Origin: Burkholderiales bacterium RIFCSPHIGHO2_12_FULL_61_11
GTDB taxonomy: Bacteria > Pseudomonadota > Gammaproteobacteria > Burkholderiales > Burkholderiaceae_C
Direction of reading: 5' to 3'
Assembly: GCA_001770785.1 (NCBI GenBank)
Contig: MERZ01000173.1
Span: forward strand, 40,715 to 51,237
DNA length: 10,523 nt
Below the pieces are notes generated by a model. The model saw nothing but the letters and a program-made list of their open reading frames with translations. It was not told where the DNA came from and made no database searches. The number at the start of each line of letters is the position of its first letter. Position 1 is the stretch's first letter. The translations under genes were made by a program, and so were the position numbers. Positions 1 to 6,317 of this stretch are shown piece after piece.

Positions 1-842
1 CCCGCCGAATCAGGACCCCCATGCTCGTCAGCGCCTGTACTTGGCTGCCCTCCGAGGGCCCTGCGCTGCGGCGCGGCTGCGGCTTTTTGCGACATGGCCC
101 TGGCCACGCCGCGCAGAATGTGGATTTCTTCAGTGCTGAGCTGCGCGCGGTTGAACAGCTGGTTCAGCCGCGGCATGAGTTTCTTGGGCGAAGCCGGGTC
201 CAGAAAGCCGATGTTGGTGAGCGCTTCCTCCCAGTGCTTGAGCATGCCCGCCACGGCGGCGGCATCAGCCAGTTGCGGCTCGGACGTCGCCGCCTGCACG
301 GCAAAGCCGCCCAGCGCCTCGCGCCAGTCATAGGCAATCAGCTGCACCGGGGCGCCCAGATTGAGCGAGCCAAACTTCGGATCGCTCGGAATGCTTAAGG
401 CAACGTGGCAACGGTACACATCGTCATTTTGCATGCCAAAACGTTCGGAACCGAACAAAAAAGCAACCGAATCGGATCGTAGCGCTTGTTTCACTGGCGT
501 AGTCAGCACTTGTTTTGATAGCACATCAGTTTGCCCGAGCAGCTCGGCAAAATGCACCCGCGGCGCCTGGGTGGGCGGGCCAAAGTCGCGCGGCGTCATG
601 GCCGTGGCGCACAGATGCACCATGCCATCGAGCGCTTCATCCAGCGTGGCCACAACGCGGGCGTTCTTGAGCACGTCGAGCGCGCCGCTGGCCCGCTGTA
701 TGGTTTCTTCGCGGTTCAGCACATTGGCCCAGCGCGGTGCCACCAGCACCAGGTCGTCAAACCCCATGACTTTCATGGCGCGCGCGGTGGCGCCCACATT
801 TCCGGCGTGGCTGGTGTTAATCAGGATGAAACGGGTTTTCAT
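1..842 (-). CDS. trmJ: tRNA (cytidine/uridine-2'-O-)-methyltransferase TrmJ, 3' end cut by the window edge
   Basis: This is a SpoU/TrmH-class (SPOUT) RNA methyltransferase. By family it 2'-O-methylates position 32 in the anticodon loop of tRNAs using SAM. On the minus strand the frame opens at ATG 842-840 and stays open for 280 codons to the left edge. All three SPOUT motifs are visible: N9-T-S-H-A-G-N-V-G-A-T-A-R21 (motif 1), F130-G-S-E-R-F-G-M137 (motif 2) and S159-L-N-L-G-A-P-V-Q-L (motif 3), followed by the trefoil-knot C-terminal helix region. E. coli TrmJ has about 246 residues, so the reading beyond residue 255, which is rich in Ala, Gln and Gly, is a tail extension whose end is not seen. 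Residues 105-125 form an insertion-like, AT-richer segment between motifs 1 and 2. The gene is divergent from suhB across 133 bp. Family assignment is firm; nucleotide specificity is taken from the family. Confidence 0.93.
   Translation of the reverse strand, partial: MKTRFILINTSHAGNVGATARAMKVMGFDDLVLVAPRWANVLNREETIQRASGALDVLKNARVVATLDEALDGMVHLCATAMTPRDFGPPTQAPRVHFAELLGQTDVLSKQVLTTPVKQALRSDSVAFLFGSERFGMQNDDVYRCHVALSIPSDPKFGSLNLGAPVQLIAYDWREALGGFAVQAATSEPQLADAAAVAGMLKHWEEALTNIGFLDPASPKKLMPRLNQLFNRAQLSTEEIHILRGVARAMSQKAAAAPQRRALGGQPSTGADEHGGPDSA
466..522 (-). repeat. Possible dispersed repeat embedded in frame in trmJ
   Basis: Read on the minus strand, this segment begins GCTATCAAAA (522-513), later has AAGCGCTAC (487-479), and ends near CCGATTCGG. 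It is AT-richer than the flanking GC-rich code. It also holds a near-perfect direct repeat on the plus strand, AGCGCTTGTTT (481-491) and AGCACTTGTTT (505-515), 24 bp apart and so in phase with the codons. From memory, short intergenic repeats in Comamonadaceae genomes carry similar blocks (GCTATCAAAA, AAGCGCTAC, GCCGATT). This assignment is an inference and the borders are approximate. Here the segment encodes about residues 107-125 of TrmJ, in a variable loop. Confidence 0.35.
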
Positions 843-896
843 GGGTCAATTGGGGCGCCGAGCCGGTCCGAAAATCATGCTTCAGGGCGAAACCGT

Positions 897-902
897 TAAA
901 AT
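897..902 (+). promoter_or_regulatory. Weak candidate -10 element for suhB
   Basis: TAAAAT lies about 75 bp ahead of the suhB start in the divergent trmJ/suhB gap. No convincing -35 box is present at the normal distance, so this rests on the hexamer alone. Confidence 0.25.
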
Positions 903-937
903 GCAAGCATTGTCACCTGCATCCGCTACATCGATTT

Positions 938-961
938 AGCGGGCCGCAGCTTCTGCCCGCT
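938..961 (+). promoter_or_regulatory. Stem-loop in the suhB leader
   Basis: AGCGGGC (938-944) and GCCCGCT (955-961) form a perfect 7-bp GC-rich inverted repeat with a 10-nt loop, ending 14 nt before the suhB ATG. It could fold in the mRNA leader and affect translation or attenuation. It is followed by TCTTTC rather than a clean U-run, so it is a poor intrinsic terminator. Confidence 0.35.
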
Positions 962-975
962 CTTTCATACCTTTT

Positions 976-1944
976 ATGTCCAGCAATCTACACCCCATGC
1001 TCAACGTGGCCGTCAAGGCTGCGCGCGCCGCCGGCGCCATCATTAACCGCGCCGCACTCGATGTGGAAGCGGTCCGCATTTCGGTCAAGCAGACCAACGA
1101 CTTCGTCACCGAAGTCGATCAGGCCGCTGAAGCCGCGATCATCGAAACGCTGCTCACCGCCTACCCCGGCCACGGCATCCTGGCGGAAGAATCAGGCAGC
1201 GAGCATGGCGCCAAGGATTCCGAATTCGTGTGGATCATCGACCCGCTGGACGGCACCACCAACTTCATCCACGGCTTTCCGTTCTACTGTGTCAGCATTG
1301 CGCTGTCCGTGCGGGGAAAGATTGAGCAGGCCGTGGTGTATGACCCTACCCGCAACGATATTTACAGCGCCAGTAAAGGCCGCGGCGCCTACATTAATGA
1401 CCGCCGGCTGCGCGTAGCCAAGCGCACCCGGCTGCAGGAATGCCTGATTTCCACCGGTTTTCCCTACCGCCCCGGTGACAAGCTCAAGCCCTACCTCAAC
1501 ATGCTCGGCGAAGTCATGAGCCAATGCGTCGGCGTGCGCCGCCCCGGTGCGGCCGCGCTTGATCTGGCTCATGTGGCAGCAGGCTACAGCGACGGCTTTT
1601 TTGAAACCGGCCTCGAGCCCTGGGACGTGGCAGCCGGCTCGCTGCTGATCACTGAAGCCGGCGGCCTGATTGGCAACTACACCGGCGAGGCCGACTTCAT
1701 GAATCACGGCGAATGCGTGGCCGGCAATCCGCGGATTTATGGTCATTTGGTGGCCACGCTGGGGAAATACAGCAAATTTGCAGGCGCGGGCGACAAGGCG
1801 ACGGTACGTCAGGCCCTGCAGGAAGACGCAGCAAGCAACGAGACCGCAAGCGCCGCCCAGCCCGCGGACAAAACCACGCTGACGGCCAAAAAAGCCAAGG
1901 CGCCGGTTGCCCGAAATGTCAGCACGCAAGACGCGCCGCGCTAG
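976..1944 (+). CDS. suhB: Inositol-1-monophosphatase family protein SuhB
   Basis: This is a Mg2+-dependent phosphatase of the inositol monophosphatase fold, 322 residues. The metal-binding signatures are all present: L-A-E71-E72-S-G, I-I-D89-P-L-D92-G-T-T-N (motif A) and E214-P-W-D217-V-A-A-G (motif B). The N-terminus (H-P-M-L-N-V-A-V) aligns with E. coli SuhB if translation starts at ATG 976. A second ATG at 997 would remove conserved leader residues. No Shine-Dalgarno is visible; the leader is pyrimidine-rich. E. coli SuhB has 267 residues; here residues from about 268 on form an Ala/Lys/Thr-rich, probably disordered tail. In E. coli SuhB also joins NusA/RNA polymerase in rRNA antitermination, and that role is only an inference here. 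The gene is divergent from trmJ. Confidence 0.95.
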   Translation: MSSNLHPMLNVAVKAARAAGAIINRAALDVEAVRISVKQTNDFVTEVDQAAEAAIIETLLTAYPGHGILAEESGSEHGAKDSEFVWIIDPLDGTTNFIHGFPFYCVSIALSVRGKIEQAVVYDPTRNDIYSASKGRGAYINDRRLRVAKRTRLQECLISTGFPYRPGDKLKPYLNMLGEVMSQCVGVRRPGAAALDLAHVAAGYSDGFFETGLEPWDVAAGSLLITEAGGLIGNYTGEADFMNHGECVAGNPRIYGHLVATLGKYSKFAGAGDKATVRQALQEDAASNETASAAQPADKTTLTAKKAKAPVARNVSTQDAPR

Positions 1945-1964
1945 CCTCTGCGGGGCAAACTTTG

Positions 1965-1982
1965 AGCCGCTTCGGCTAAAAT
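1965..1982 (+). promoter_or_regulatory. Small hairpin (AGCCG-CTT-CGGCT) followed by TAAAAT, candidate -10 for the ACP operon
   Basis: A 5-bp stem with a 3-nt loop (1965-1977) runs into TAAAAT (1977-1982), 76 bp before the ACP start. The hexamer resembles a -10 box, but the -35 position (about 1954-1959) has no TTGACA-like sequence. The hairpin is too short and lacks a U-run, so it is not a strong terminator for suhB. This is nevertheless the most plausible place for the operon's promoter. Confidence 0.25.
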
Positions 1983-2003
1983 CTGCCGCTCCATGCGAAA
2001 CTC

Positions 2004-2019
2004 CAGCGCGCTTGCGCTG
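2004..2019 (+). promoter_or_regulatory. Stem-loop in the ACP operon leader
   Basis: CAGCGC (2004-2009) and GCGCTG (2014-2019) form a perfect 6-bp inverted repeat around the tetraloop GCTT. It lies 38 nt ahead of the ACP start, followed by a pyrimidine-rich stretch without a Shine-Dalgarno. It could be a leader hairpin or an operator; its function is unknown. Confidence 0.3.
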
Positions 2020-2057
2020 AACTCAATCTGCAATTTCATCCCCATTCCTCTTTGTCC

Positions 2058-2357
2058 ATGTCCTTACCCAGCACACAAGCTTCTTCTTCTTCCCCGGCCG
2101 ACGCCGACCTGCTGCTTGAAGTGGCTGAGCTGATGGTGAACGCCTTGAATCTGGAAGTTGCCGCGGCCGACGTGCAGGCTGACGAGCCGCTGTATGGCGA
2201 CGGACTGGGCCTGGACTCCATCGATATTCTTGAAATTGCGCTCGTGGTCTCCAAGCGCTACGGCCTGCAGTTGCGCGCTGACCAGGAGGACAACCACGCC
2301 ATCTTTCATTCGCTGCGCAGCCTGAGCGACCATATCGCGGCCCAGCGAACCCAGTGA
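2058..2357 (+). CDS. Acyl carrier protein of an aryl-polyene-like cluster
   Basis: A 99-residue acidic acyl carrier protein. The phosphopantetheine attachment motif is D48-G-L-G-L-D53-S54-I-D, with Ser54 as the predicted prosthetic-group site. It is followed by the recognition helix (residues 55-68) and the last helix (about 82-95). Residues 1-14 are a Ser/Ala-rich extension ahead of helix 1. The start is taken as ATG 2058; a TTG two codons upstream is in frame but less likely. No Shine-Dalgarno is seen. The TGA stop overlaps the GTG start of the next gene. By family it carries the growing or starter acyl chain as a thioester in the cytoplasm. APE clusters usually encode two such carriers; only one is present here. 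Confidence 0.9.
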   Translation: MSLPSTQASSSSPADADLLLEVAELMVNALNLEVAAADVQADEPLYGDGLGLDSIDILEIALVVSKRYGLQLRADQEDNHAIFHSLRSLSDHIAAQRTQ

Positions 2358-3025
2358 AAGCCGAGCTGACGACACGCGTCAAAAAGGCCTGTCGCTGGGC
2401 GGCTGCCATCGCGTTGGCCATCGCTTACTCGGTGCTCGCCCATCTGGCCGCCGCATCGGCTGCACCCGATCTGCGGGGCGCCGGGGTCGCCATCATTCCG
2501 CTGCTTGGACTGGCCTTTGTGATGGCTTGGCGCTCGTCGCGGCGCCCGCCCCTGCTGGCCCTTTGCCTGGCCGCCTGCGCCGTGCTTTACAGCGTCAGCG
2601 GCTGGCTGGTGGCGCATTACCAATGGGTTTTTTTGCTGCAGCACGCAGGCATGTATGCGATGCTCTGCGGGGCCTTCGGCCGAACCCTGCAGGGCGGCCA
2701 GACACCCATGATTTCACGCTTTGCCCGCATCGTGCACGGCAGCCTGTCGCCTGCGCTGGTTCGCTACACCCGATCGGTCACCTGGGCCTGGAGTTTTTAT
2801 TTCGGCGCCATTGCAGGGCTTTCGCTGCTGTTGTTCTGGCTCGCGCCGATTGCCGTTTGGTCTGCCTTCGCCAACCTCCTGGGCATGCCGTTGCTGGTGC
2901 TGATGTTCGTGGGTGAATATGCCGTTCGCTGGTACGTGCTGCCGGCTGCCGACCGGGCCGGACCGCTGGAGGCGATTCGGGCCTACCGACAAGCCTCTTG
3001 CGAAGACGCGGCGCGCCAGCCATGA
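2354..3025 (+). CDS. COG4648-family (ApeG-like) integral membrane protein
   Basis: A 223-residue inner-membrane protein of a conserved family found almost only in APE-type and related acyl-carrier clusters; its biochemical role is unknown. Hydrophobic segments are visible at about 13-35, 43-58, 66-87, 143-165 and 168-188. Between the third and fourth lies the conserved-looking loop Q96-H-A-G...F108-G-R-T-L followed by the segment ending V127-H-G. The start is GTG 2354, which shares GTGA with the ACP stop, so translation is probably coupled. The stop overlaps the ATG of the ligase. The gene order ACP, COG4648, ligase, dehydratase, as in APE clusters, supports the assignment. It may scaffold the enzymes at the membrane, which is an inference. 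Confidence 0.85.
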   Translation: MKAELTTRVKKACRWAAAIALAIAYSVLAHLAAASAAPDLRGAGVAIIPLLGLAFVMAWRSSRRPPLLALCLAACAVLYSVSGWLVAHYQWVFLLQHAGMYAMLCGAFGRTLQGGQTPMISRFARIVHGSLSPALVRYTRSVTWAWSFYFGAIAGLSLLLFWLAPIAVWSAFANLLGMPLLVLMFVGEYAVRWYVLPAADRAGPLEAIRAYRQASCEDAARQP

Positions 3026-4395
3026 GCGCCTTCCCGCTGGTCACGCATCCCGATACCGAGGACGTGCTGGCCTACAGCCATGGCCAGCCGATCAGCGTGG
3101 CGCATTTTCTGGCTGACGTCAGGCAGCTGGCCGCGGCCTTGCCCGCCGGCGGGCATGCCCTCAACGCCTGCGCCGATCGCTACCGGTTTGCCGTCGGCAT
3201 GGCAGCAGCCTTGCTGGCCGACAAGATCAGCCTGCTGCCACCCACGCTCACGCCGGAGATGGTGCGCCAGCTCAAGCACTTTGCGCCTGACGTGTTTTGC
3301 CTGACGGACCAGCCGCAACCCATCGATTTGCCGCAATGCGCCTGGGCTGACGTGATGACCGTTCGCGACCAAAGCATGGCAGGCGCAGGCACCGGCGCGG
3401 CTGACATTCCGCAGATTCCCGCGGCACGAACGGCAGCCATCGTGTTCACCTCCGGCTCGACTGGCGAGCCTGTGGCGCATCGCAAAAGCTGGGGCGCACT
3501 GGTTCACAGCGTGCGCGCCGAAGCCGCCCGGCTCGGCCTGCTCGATGGGCGTCGCCACAGCATTGTGGCGACGGTGCCGCCGCAACACATGTTTGGCTTT
3601 GAGTCGAGCATGCTGATTGCCCTGCAAAGCGGCGGCGCCATGAGCGCAGCGCGGCCGTTTTACCCGGCCGACATCTGCGCAGCGCTGGCAGCGGCGCCTC
3701 GCCCCCGCATGCTGGTCACCACGCCCGTGCATTTAAAGGCCTTGCTGGCGTCGGGCCTGGACATTCCCCTGCCCGATCTCGTGCTGTCGGCCACCGCGCC
3801 CATGCCGCCGCAACTGGCGCTGGCCGTCGAGGCCCGCCTGCGGGCGCCTCTGCTGGAAATTTACGGTTCGACCGAGACTGGCCAGATTGCCTCCCGCCGC
3901 ACGACTGAAACTGCCGAGTGGACGCTGTTTCCGGGCGTCATGCTCAGCGCCGCCGAGGGGCGCGTGTGGGCCTCGGGCGGGCATGTCGAGCAGGCCATGC
4001 CGATGGCCGACGAGCTTGAGCTGGTGAGCGCCGAGCGCTTTTTGCTGCACGGCCGTACCGCCGATCTCGTCAATATCGCGGGAAAACGCAGCTCGCTCGA
4101 CTACCTGAACCACCAGCTCAATGCCGTACCGGGCGTGATCGACGGCGCGTTTTTCATGCCCGACGATGACGATGGCGACAAGGTGACCCGCCTGATGGCC
4201 TTTGCGGTGGCACCCGGCATGCAACCGTCCTCTGTACTGGCGGCCTTGCGCGAGCGTATTGACGCCATTTTCATCCCGAGACCGCTGGTGCTGCTCGATG
4301 CGCTGCCGCGCAACAGCACCGGCAAATTGCCACGCGGCACGCTGCTGGCGCTGGCGCAGGAGCATCAGCGCAAAGGCTCCTCCCATGCCCGCTGA
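3022..4395 (+). CDS. AMP-forming acyl/aryl-ACP ligase (ApeH-like)
   Basis: An adenylate-forming enzyme (ANL superfamily) of 457 residues that activates a carboxylic acid with ATP and is expected to load it on the neighbouring acyl carrier protein. Visible motifs are the P-loop T143-S-G-S-T-G-E-P, the adenine/acid-binding Y281-G-S-T-E-T-G, the hinge region G344-R-T-A-D-L-V-N-I-A-G-K-R356, and the catalytic-lysine motif N-S-T-G-K435-L-P-R-G. It is shorter than typical acyl-CoA synthetases (500-600 residues), as expected for the ApeH group. The start is ATG 3022 in an ATGA overlap with the preceding stop; an upstream in-frame TTG at 2998 was not chosen. The 3' end overlaps the dehydratase by 11 bp. 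Substrate is unknown; an aryl, enoyl or 3-hydroxy acid are all possible. Confidence 0.9.
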   Translation: MSAFPLVTHPDTEDVLAYSHGQPISVAHFLADVRQLAAALPAGGHALNACADRYRFAVGMAAALLADKISLLPPTLTPEMVRQLKHFAPDVFCLTDQPQPIDLPQCAWADVMTVRDQSMAGAGTGAADIPQIPAARTAAIVFTSGSTGEPVAHRKSWGALVHSVRAEAARLGLLDGRRHSIVATVPPQHMFGFESSMLIALQSGGAMSAARPFYPADICAALAAAPRPRMLVTTPVHLKALLASGLDIPLPDLVLSATAPMPPQLALAVEARLRAPLLEIYGSTETGQIASRRTTETAEWTLFPGVMLSAAEGRVWASGGHVEQAMPMADELELVSAERFLLHGRTADLVNIAGKRSSLDYLNHQLNAVPGVIDGAFFMPDDDDGDKVTRLMAFAVAPGMQPSSVLAALRERIDAIFIPRPLVLLDALPRNSTGKLPRGTLLALAQEHQRKGSSHAR

Positions 4396-4711
4396 AACCA
4401 CGCTCCCGATGGCGCCAGACCACCCGGCTTTTGCTGGCCATTTTCCGGGCATGCCGATGGTGCCCGGCGTGGTGTTGCTCGATGCCGCGATACACGCAGC
4501 GCTGCAAGCCCAACCCACAGCATCAGGCGACGGGGACGGCATGACGACCGCCCTCCAGATCAGCTCGGCAAAATTCCTCAGCCCGGTCGGCCCCGGGGAA
4601 ACGCTAAGCATTTCCTGCACCACCGCTGCCTCAGGCCGCACGCGTTTCGACATCTCCAGTGGCAGCCGCAAGGTCGCCACGGGCACACTGGTGTTTGCGC
4701 CGCTGCCATGA
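4385..4711 (+). CDS. Hotdog-fold 3-hydroxyacyl-ACP dehydratase-like protein (ApeI-like)
   Basis: A short 108-residue FabZ/FabA-related hotdog protein. The active-site segment runs H13-P-A-F-A-G-H19-F-P-G-M-P-M-V-P-G28, followed by L32-D33. The His19/Asp33 pair has the 14-residue spacing of FabA (His70/Asp84); FabZ uses Glu at the second place. By family it removes water from 3-hydroxyacyl-ACP to give the trans-2-enoyl chain. The start at ATG 4385 gives an 11-bp overlap with the ligase; the same frame is open far upstream, but that part is a shadow of the ligase gene. It ends in an ATGA overlap with the acyltransferase. At this length it probably works as a dimer or higher oligomer. A hotdog protein with another role, such as a thioesterase-like one, is less likely given the HFPG motif. 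Confidence 0.83.
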   Translation: MPAETTLPMAPDHPAFAGHFPGMPMVPGVVLLDAAIHAALQAQPTASGDGDGMTTALQISSAKFLSPVGPGETLSISCTTAASGRTRFDISSGSRKVATGTLVFAPLP

Positions 4712-5679
4712 AGCCAGAGTGCAACGCCGCGCCGTCAGTCAGCGCTGGCTGGAAACAACGGCCCGAGCGCAGCAGCCTGTTCATGCTGCGCGTGATGACA
4801 TGGATTTCGCTCGCACTGGGCCGAGGCGCGAGCCGCTGGTTCCTTTACGCCATCGCGGCCTACTTCCTGTCATTTGCACCGACGGCGCGCCACGTGTCGC
4901 GCAGTTATTTGCAGCGCGTGCTCAAACTGCCATCGCCAGCGGCAGTGGGCTGGCGACATCTGTTCCGGCATTTCCTGAGCTTCGCGTCGGTGATCCACGA
5001 TCGCATTTATCTGCTCAACGAGCGCTTCGACCTGTTCGATATCCGGGTTCATAATCAGGCGCTGATGGACCCTCTCATTGCCGATGGCCAGGGCGTGTTC
5101 CTGATTGGCGCGCACATGGGAAGTTTCGAAGTGCTGCGGGCCATCGGACGCCAGCAGCCCGGCCTGCGCGTGGCAATGGCGATGTACGAAGAAAATGCGC
5201 GCAAGCTCAACGCGGCGCTCAGCGCCATCAACCCGAATGCGCGGCAGGACATCATTGCCCTGGGCCAACTCGATTCGATGATCCGGGTCCATGAGTTGCT
5301 AGCCCAGGGTAGCGTCGTCGGCATGCTGGGCGACCGCTCGCTGGGCAACGACGACACCTTTGAGGTCGATTTTCTGGGCGATCCGGCCGGGCTGCCACTG
5401 GGCCCATTCCGGATGGCCGCCATCCTCAAACGCCCGGTGCTGTTCATGACGGGACTGTACCTCGGCGGCAACCGCTACGACATTCACTTCGAAAGCCTCG
5501 CTGACTTTTCAGCGCTACCACCGCGCGGCCGCGCACTGGCCGTGCAAGCCGCCATGACACGCTATGCTGCCCTGATGGAGCAATATTGCTTCAAAGCGCC
5601 CTACAACTGGTTCAATTTTTTTGACTTCTGGCAAGCGCCCGTGTCGCGCCAAGCCAAGCCTTCCACAGACAATCAATGA
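4708..5679 (+). CDS. LpxL/HtrB-like lysophospholipid acyltransferase family protein (ApeD-like)
   Basis: A 323-residue inner-membrane acyltransferase of the lipid A late-acyltransferase family. The catalytic H-x4-D/E motif is H136-M-G-S-F-E141. A further conserved block, G208-D-R-S-L-G-N-D, sits where LpxL proteins carry their substrate-binding residues. A hydrophobic, membrane-associating N-terminal stretch spans about residues 24-58. The start at ATG 4708 is fixed by the ATGA overlap; the stop overlaps the LolA-like gene in the same way. In APE clusters a protein of this kind is thought to attach the ACP-bound chain to a membrane acceptor. The position beside the dehydratase and before the export genes agrees with that. 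The acceptor here is unknown. A housekeeping lipid A role is unlikely given the operon setting. Confidence 0.88.
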   Translation: MKPECNAAPSVSAGWKQRPERSSLFMLRVMTWISLALGRGASRWFLYAIAAYFLSFAPTARHVSRSYLQRVLKLPSPAAVGWRHLFRHFLSFASVIHDRIYLLNERFDLFDIRVHNQALMDPLIADGQGVFLIGAHMGSFEVLRAIGRQQPGLRVAMAMYEENARKLNAALSAINPNARQDIIALGQLDSMIRVHELLAQGSVVGMLGDRSLGNDDTFEVDFLGDPAGLPLGPFRMAAILKRPVLFMTGLYLGGNRYDIHFESLADFSALPPRGRALAVQAAMTRYAALMEQYCFKAPYNWFNFFDFWQAPVSRQAKPSTDNQ

Positions 5680-6317
5680 CGCTTTCTCTTCACATCTCAA
5701 AACCGGCTGTCACTCAGGCCCGCAGGCCGGGCCGCCACCTGCGAAGTCTGGCCTTCACGCTGGCCCTGGGCCTGGCACTAGCCGCGCTGAGCCCGGCCGC
5801 CTTCGCCGCCTGGGACCTGCAGCAGCTGATGGAATCGCTTGCGCAAAGCAAGTCCGGGCGCGCCAGCTTTGTCGAAAAGAAATCCATCGCCATGCTCGAC
5901 AAACCCGTCGAGTCGTCGGGGGACCTGCTCTTTATCGCGCCGGACCGACTCGAAAAACGCACGCTCAAGCCCCAGCCCGAAACCATGATTGTCGATGGCG
6001 ACGAGCTGGTCATTGAACGCGGCCGCCAAAAATACCAGCTGCAATTGCAGAGCTACCCGGAGCTGGCTGCTTTCATCGACAGCATTCGCGGCACGCTGGC
6101 GGGCGACCGGAAGGCGCTGGAACGCAACTACCGGCTGAGCCTGGAGGGCGCCGCCGAACGCTGGACCCTGCAACTGCTGCCGCTGGATGAAAAAATGCAG
6201 GCTGTGATAAAGCGCATTCGCATCGATGGTGCGCGCGCTCAGGTTCGCAGCATTGAAATGACCCAGGCCGATGGCGACAGCTCCCTGATGACCATCGAGA
6301 AATTGGCGACACCGTGA
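5676..6317 (+). CDS. LolA-like periplasmic outer-membrane carrier protein (ApeL-like)
   Basis: A 213-residue exported protein related to LolA, the periplasmic lipoprotein carrier. It has an Arg-rich n-region (R16, R17, R20, R23), a hydrophobic core at about 25-38, and a signal-peptidase site after A41-A-F-A44, giving a mature start A-W-D-L. The mature part shows the LolA-like alternation of strands, with F65-V-E-K-K and later F87-I-A-P-D-R-L-E-K, typical of the half-barrel that holds acyl chains. Such proteins occur in APE clusters, where they are presumed to shuttle the acylated product across the periplasm rather than lipoproteins. The start at ATG 5676 is set by an ATGA overlap. No lipobox cysteine is seen, so the protein should be soluble in the periplasm. 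Confidence 0.86.
   Translation: MTLSLHISKPAVTQARRPGRHLRSLAFTLALGLALAALSPAAFAAWDLQQLMESLAQSKSGRASFVEKKSIAMLDKPVESSGDLLFIAPDRLEKRTLKPQPETMIVDGDELVIERGRQKYQLQLQSYPELAAFIDSIRGTLAGDRKALERNYRLSLEGAAERWTLQLLPLDEKMQAVIKRIRIDGARAQVRSIEMTQADGDSSLMTIEKLATP

Noticed and set aside
361..939. Long plus-strand open frame opposite trmJ (192 codons), with other plus-strand frames at 21-398 and 531-899
   Set aside because: The minus strand carries all SPOUT methyltransferase motifs in one continuous frame; the plus-strand readings show no recognisable domain and are high-GC shadows.
938..961. Hairpin as an intrinsic terminator
   Set aside because: It sits between divergent genes just before suhB and lacks a U-run, so there is no upstream transcript on this strand to end.
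4202..4384. Upstream in-frame extension of the dehydratase
   Set aside because: It lies wholly within the conserved C-terminal part of the ligase and adds no hotdog sequence; ATG 4385 fits the family start.
2983..4686. Two long minus-strand open frames (249 and 317 codons) opposite the ligase and dehydratase genes
   Set aside because: They are low-complexity, His/Arg/Gln-rich translations without motifs and lie opposite genes with complete catalytic signatures. Long antisense frames are common in GC-rich code.
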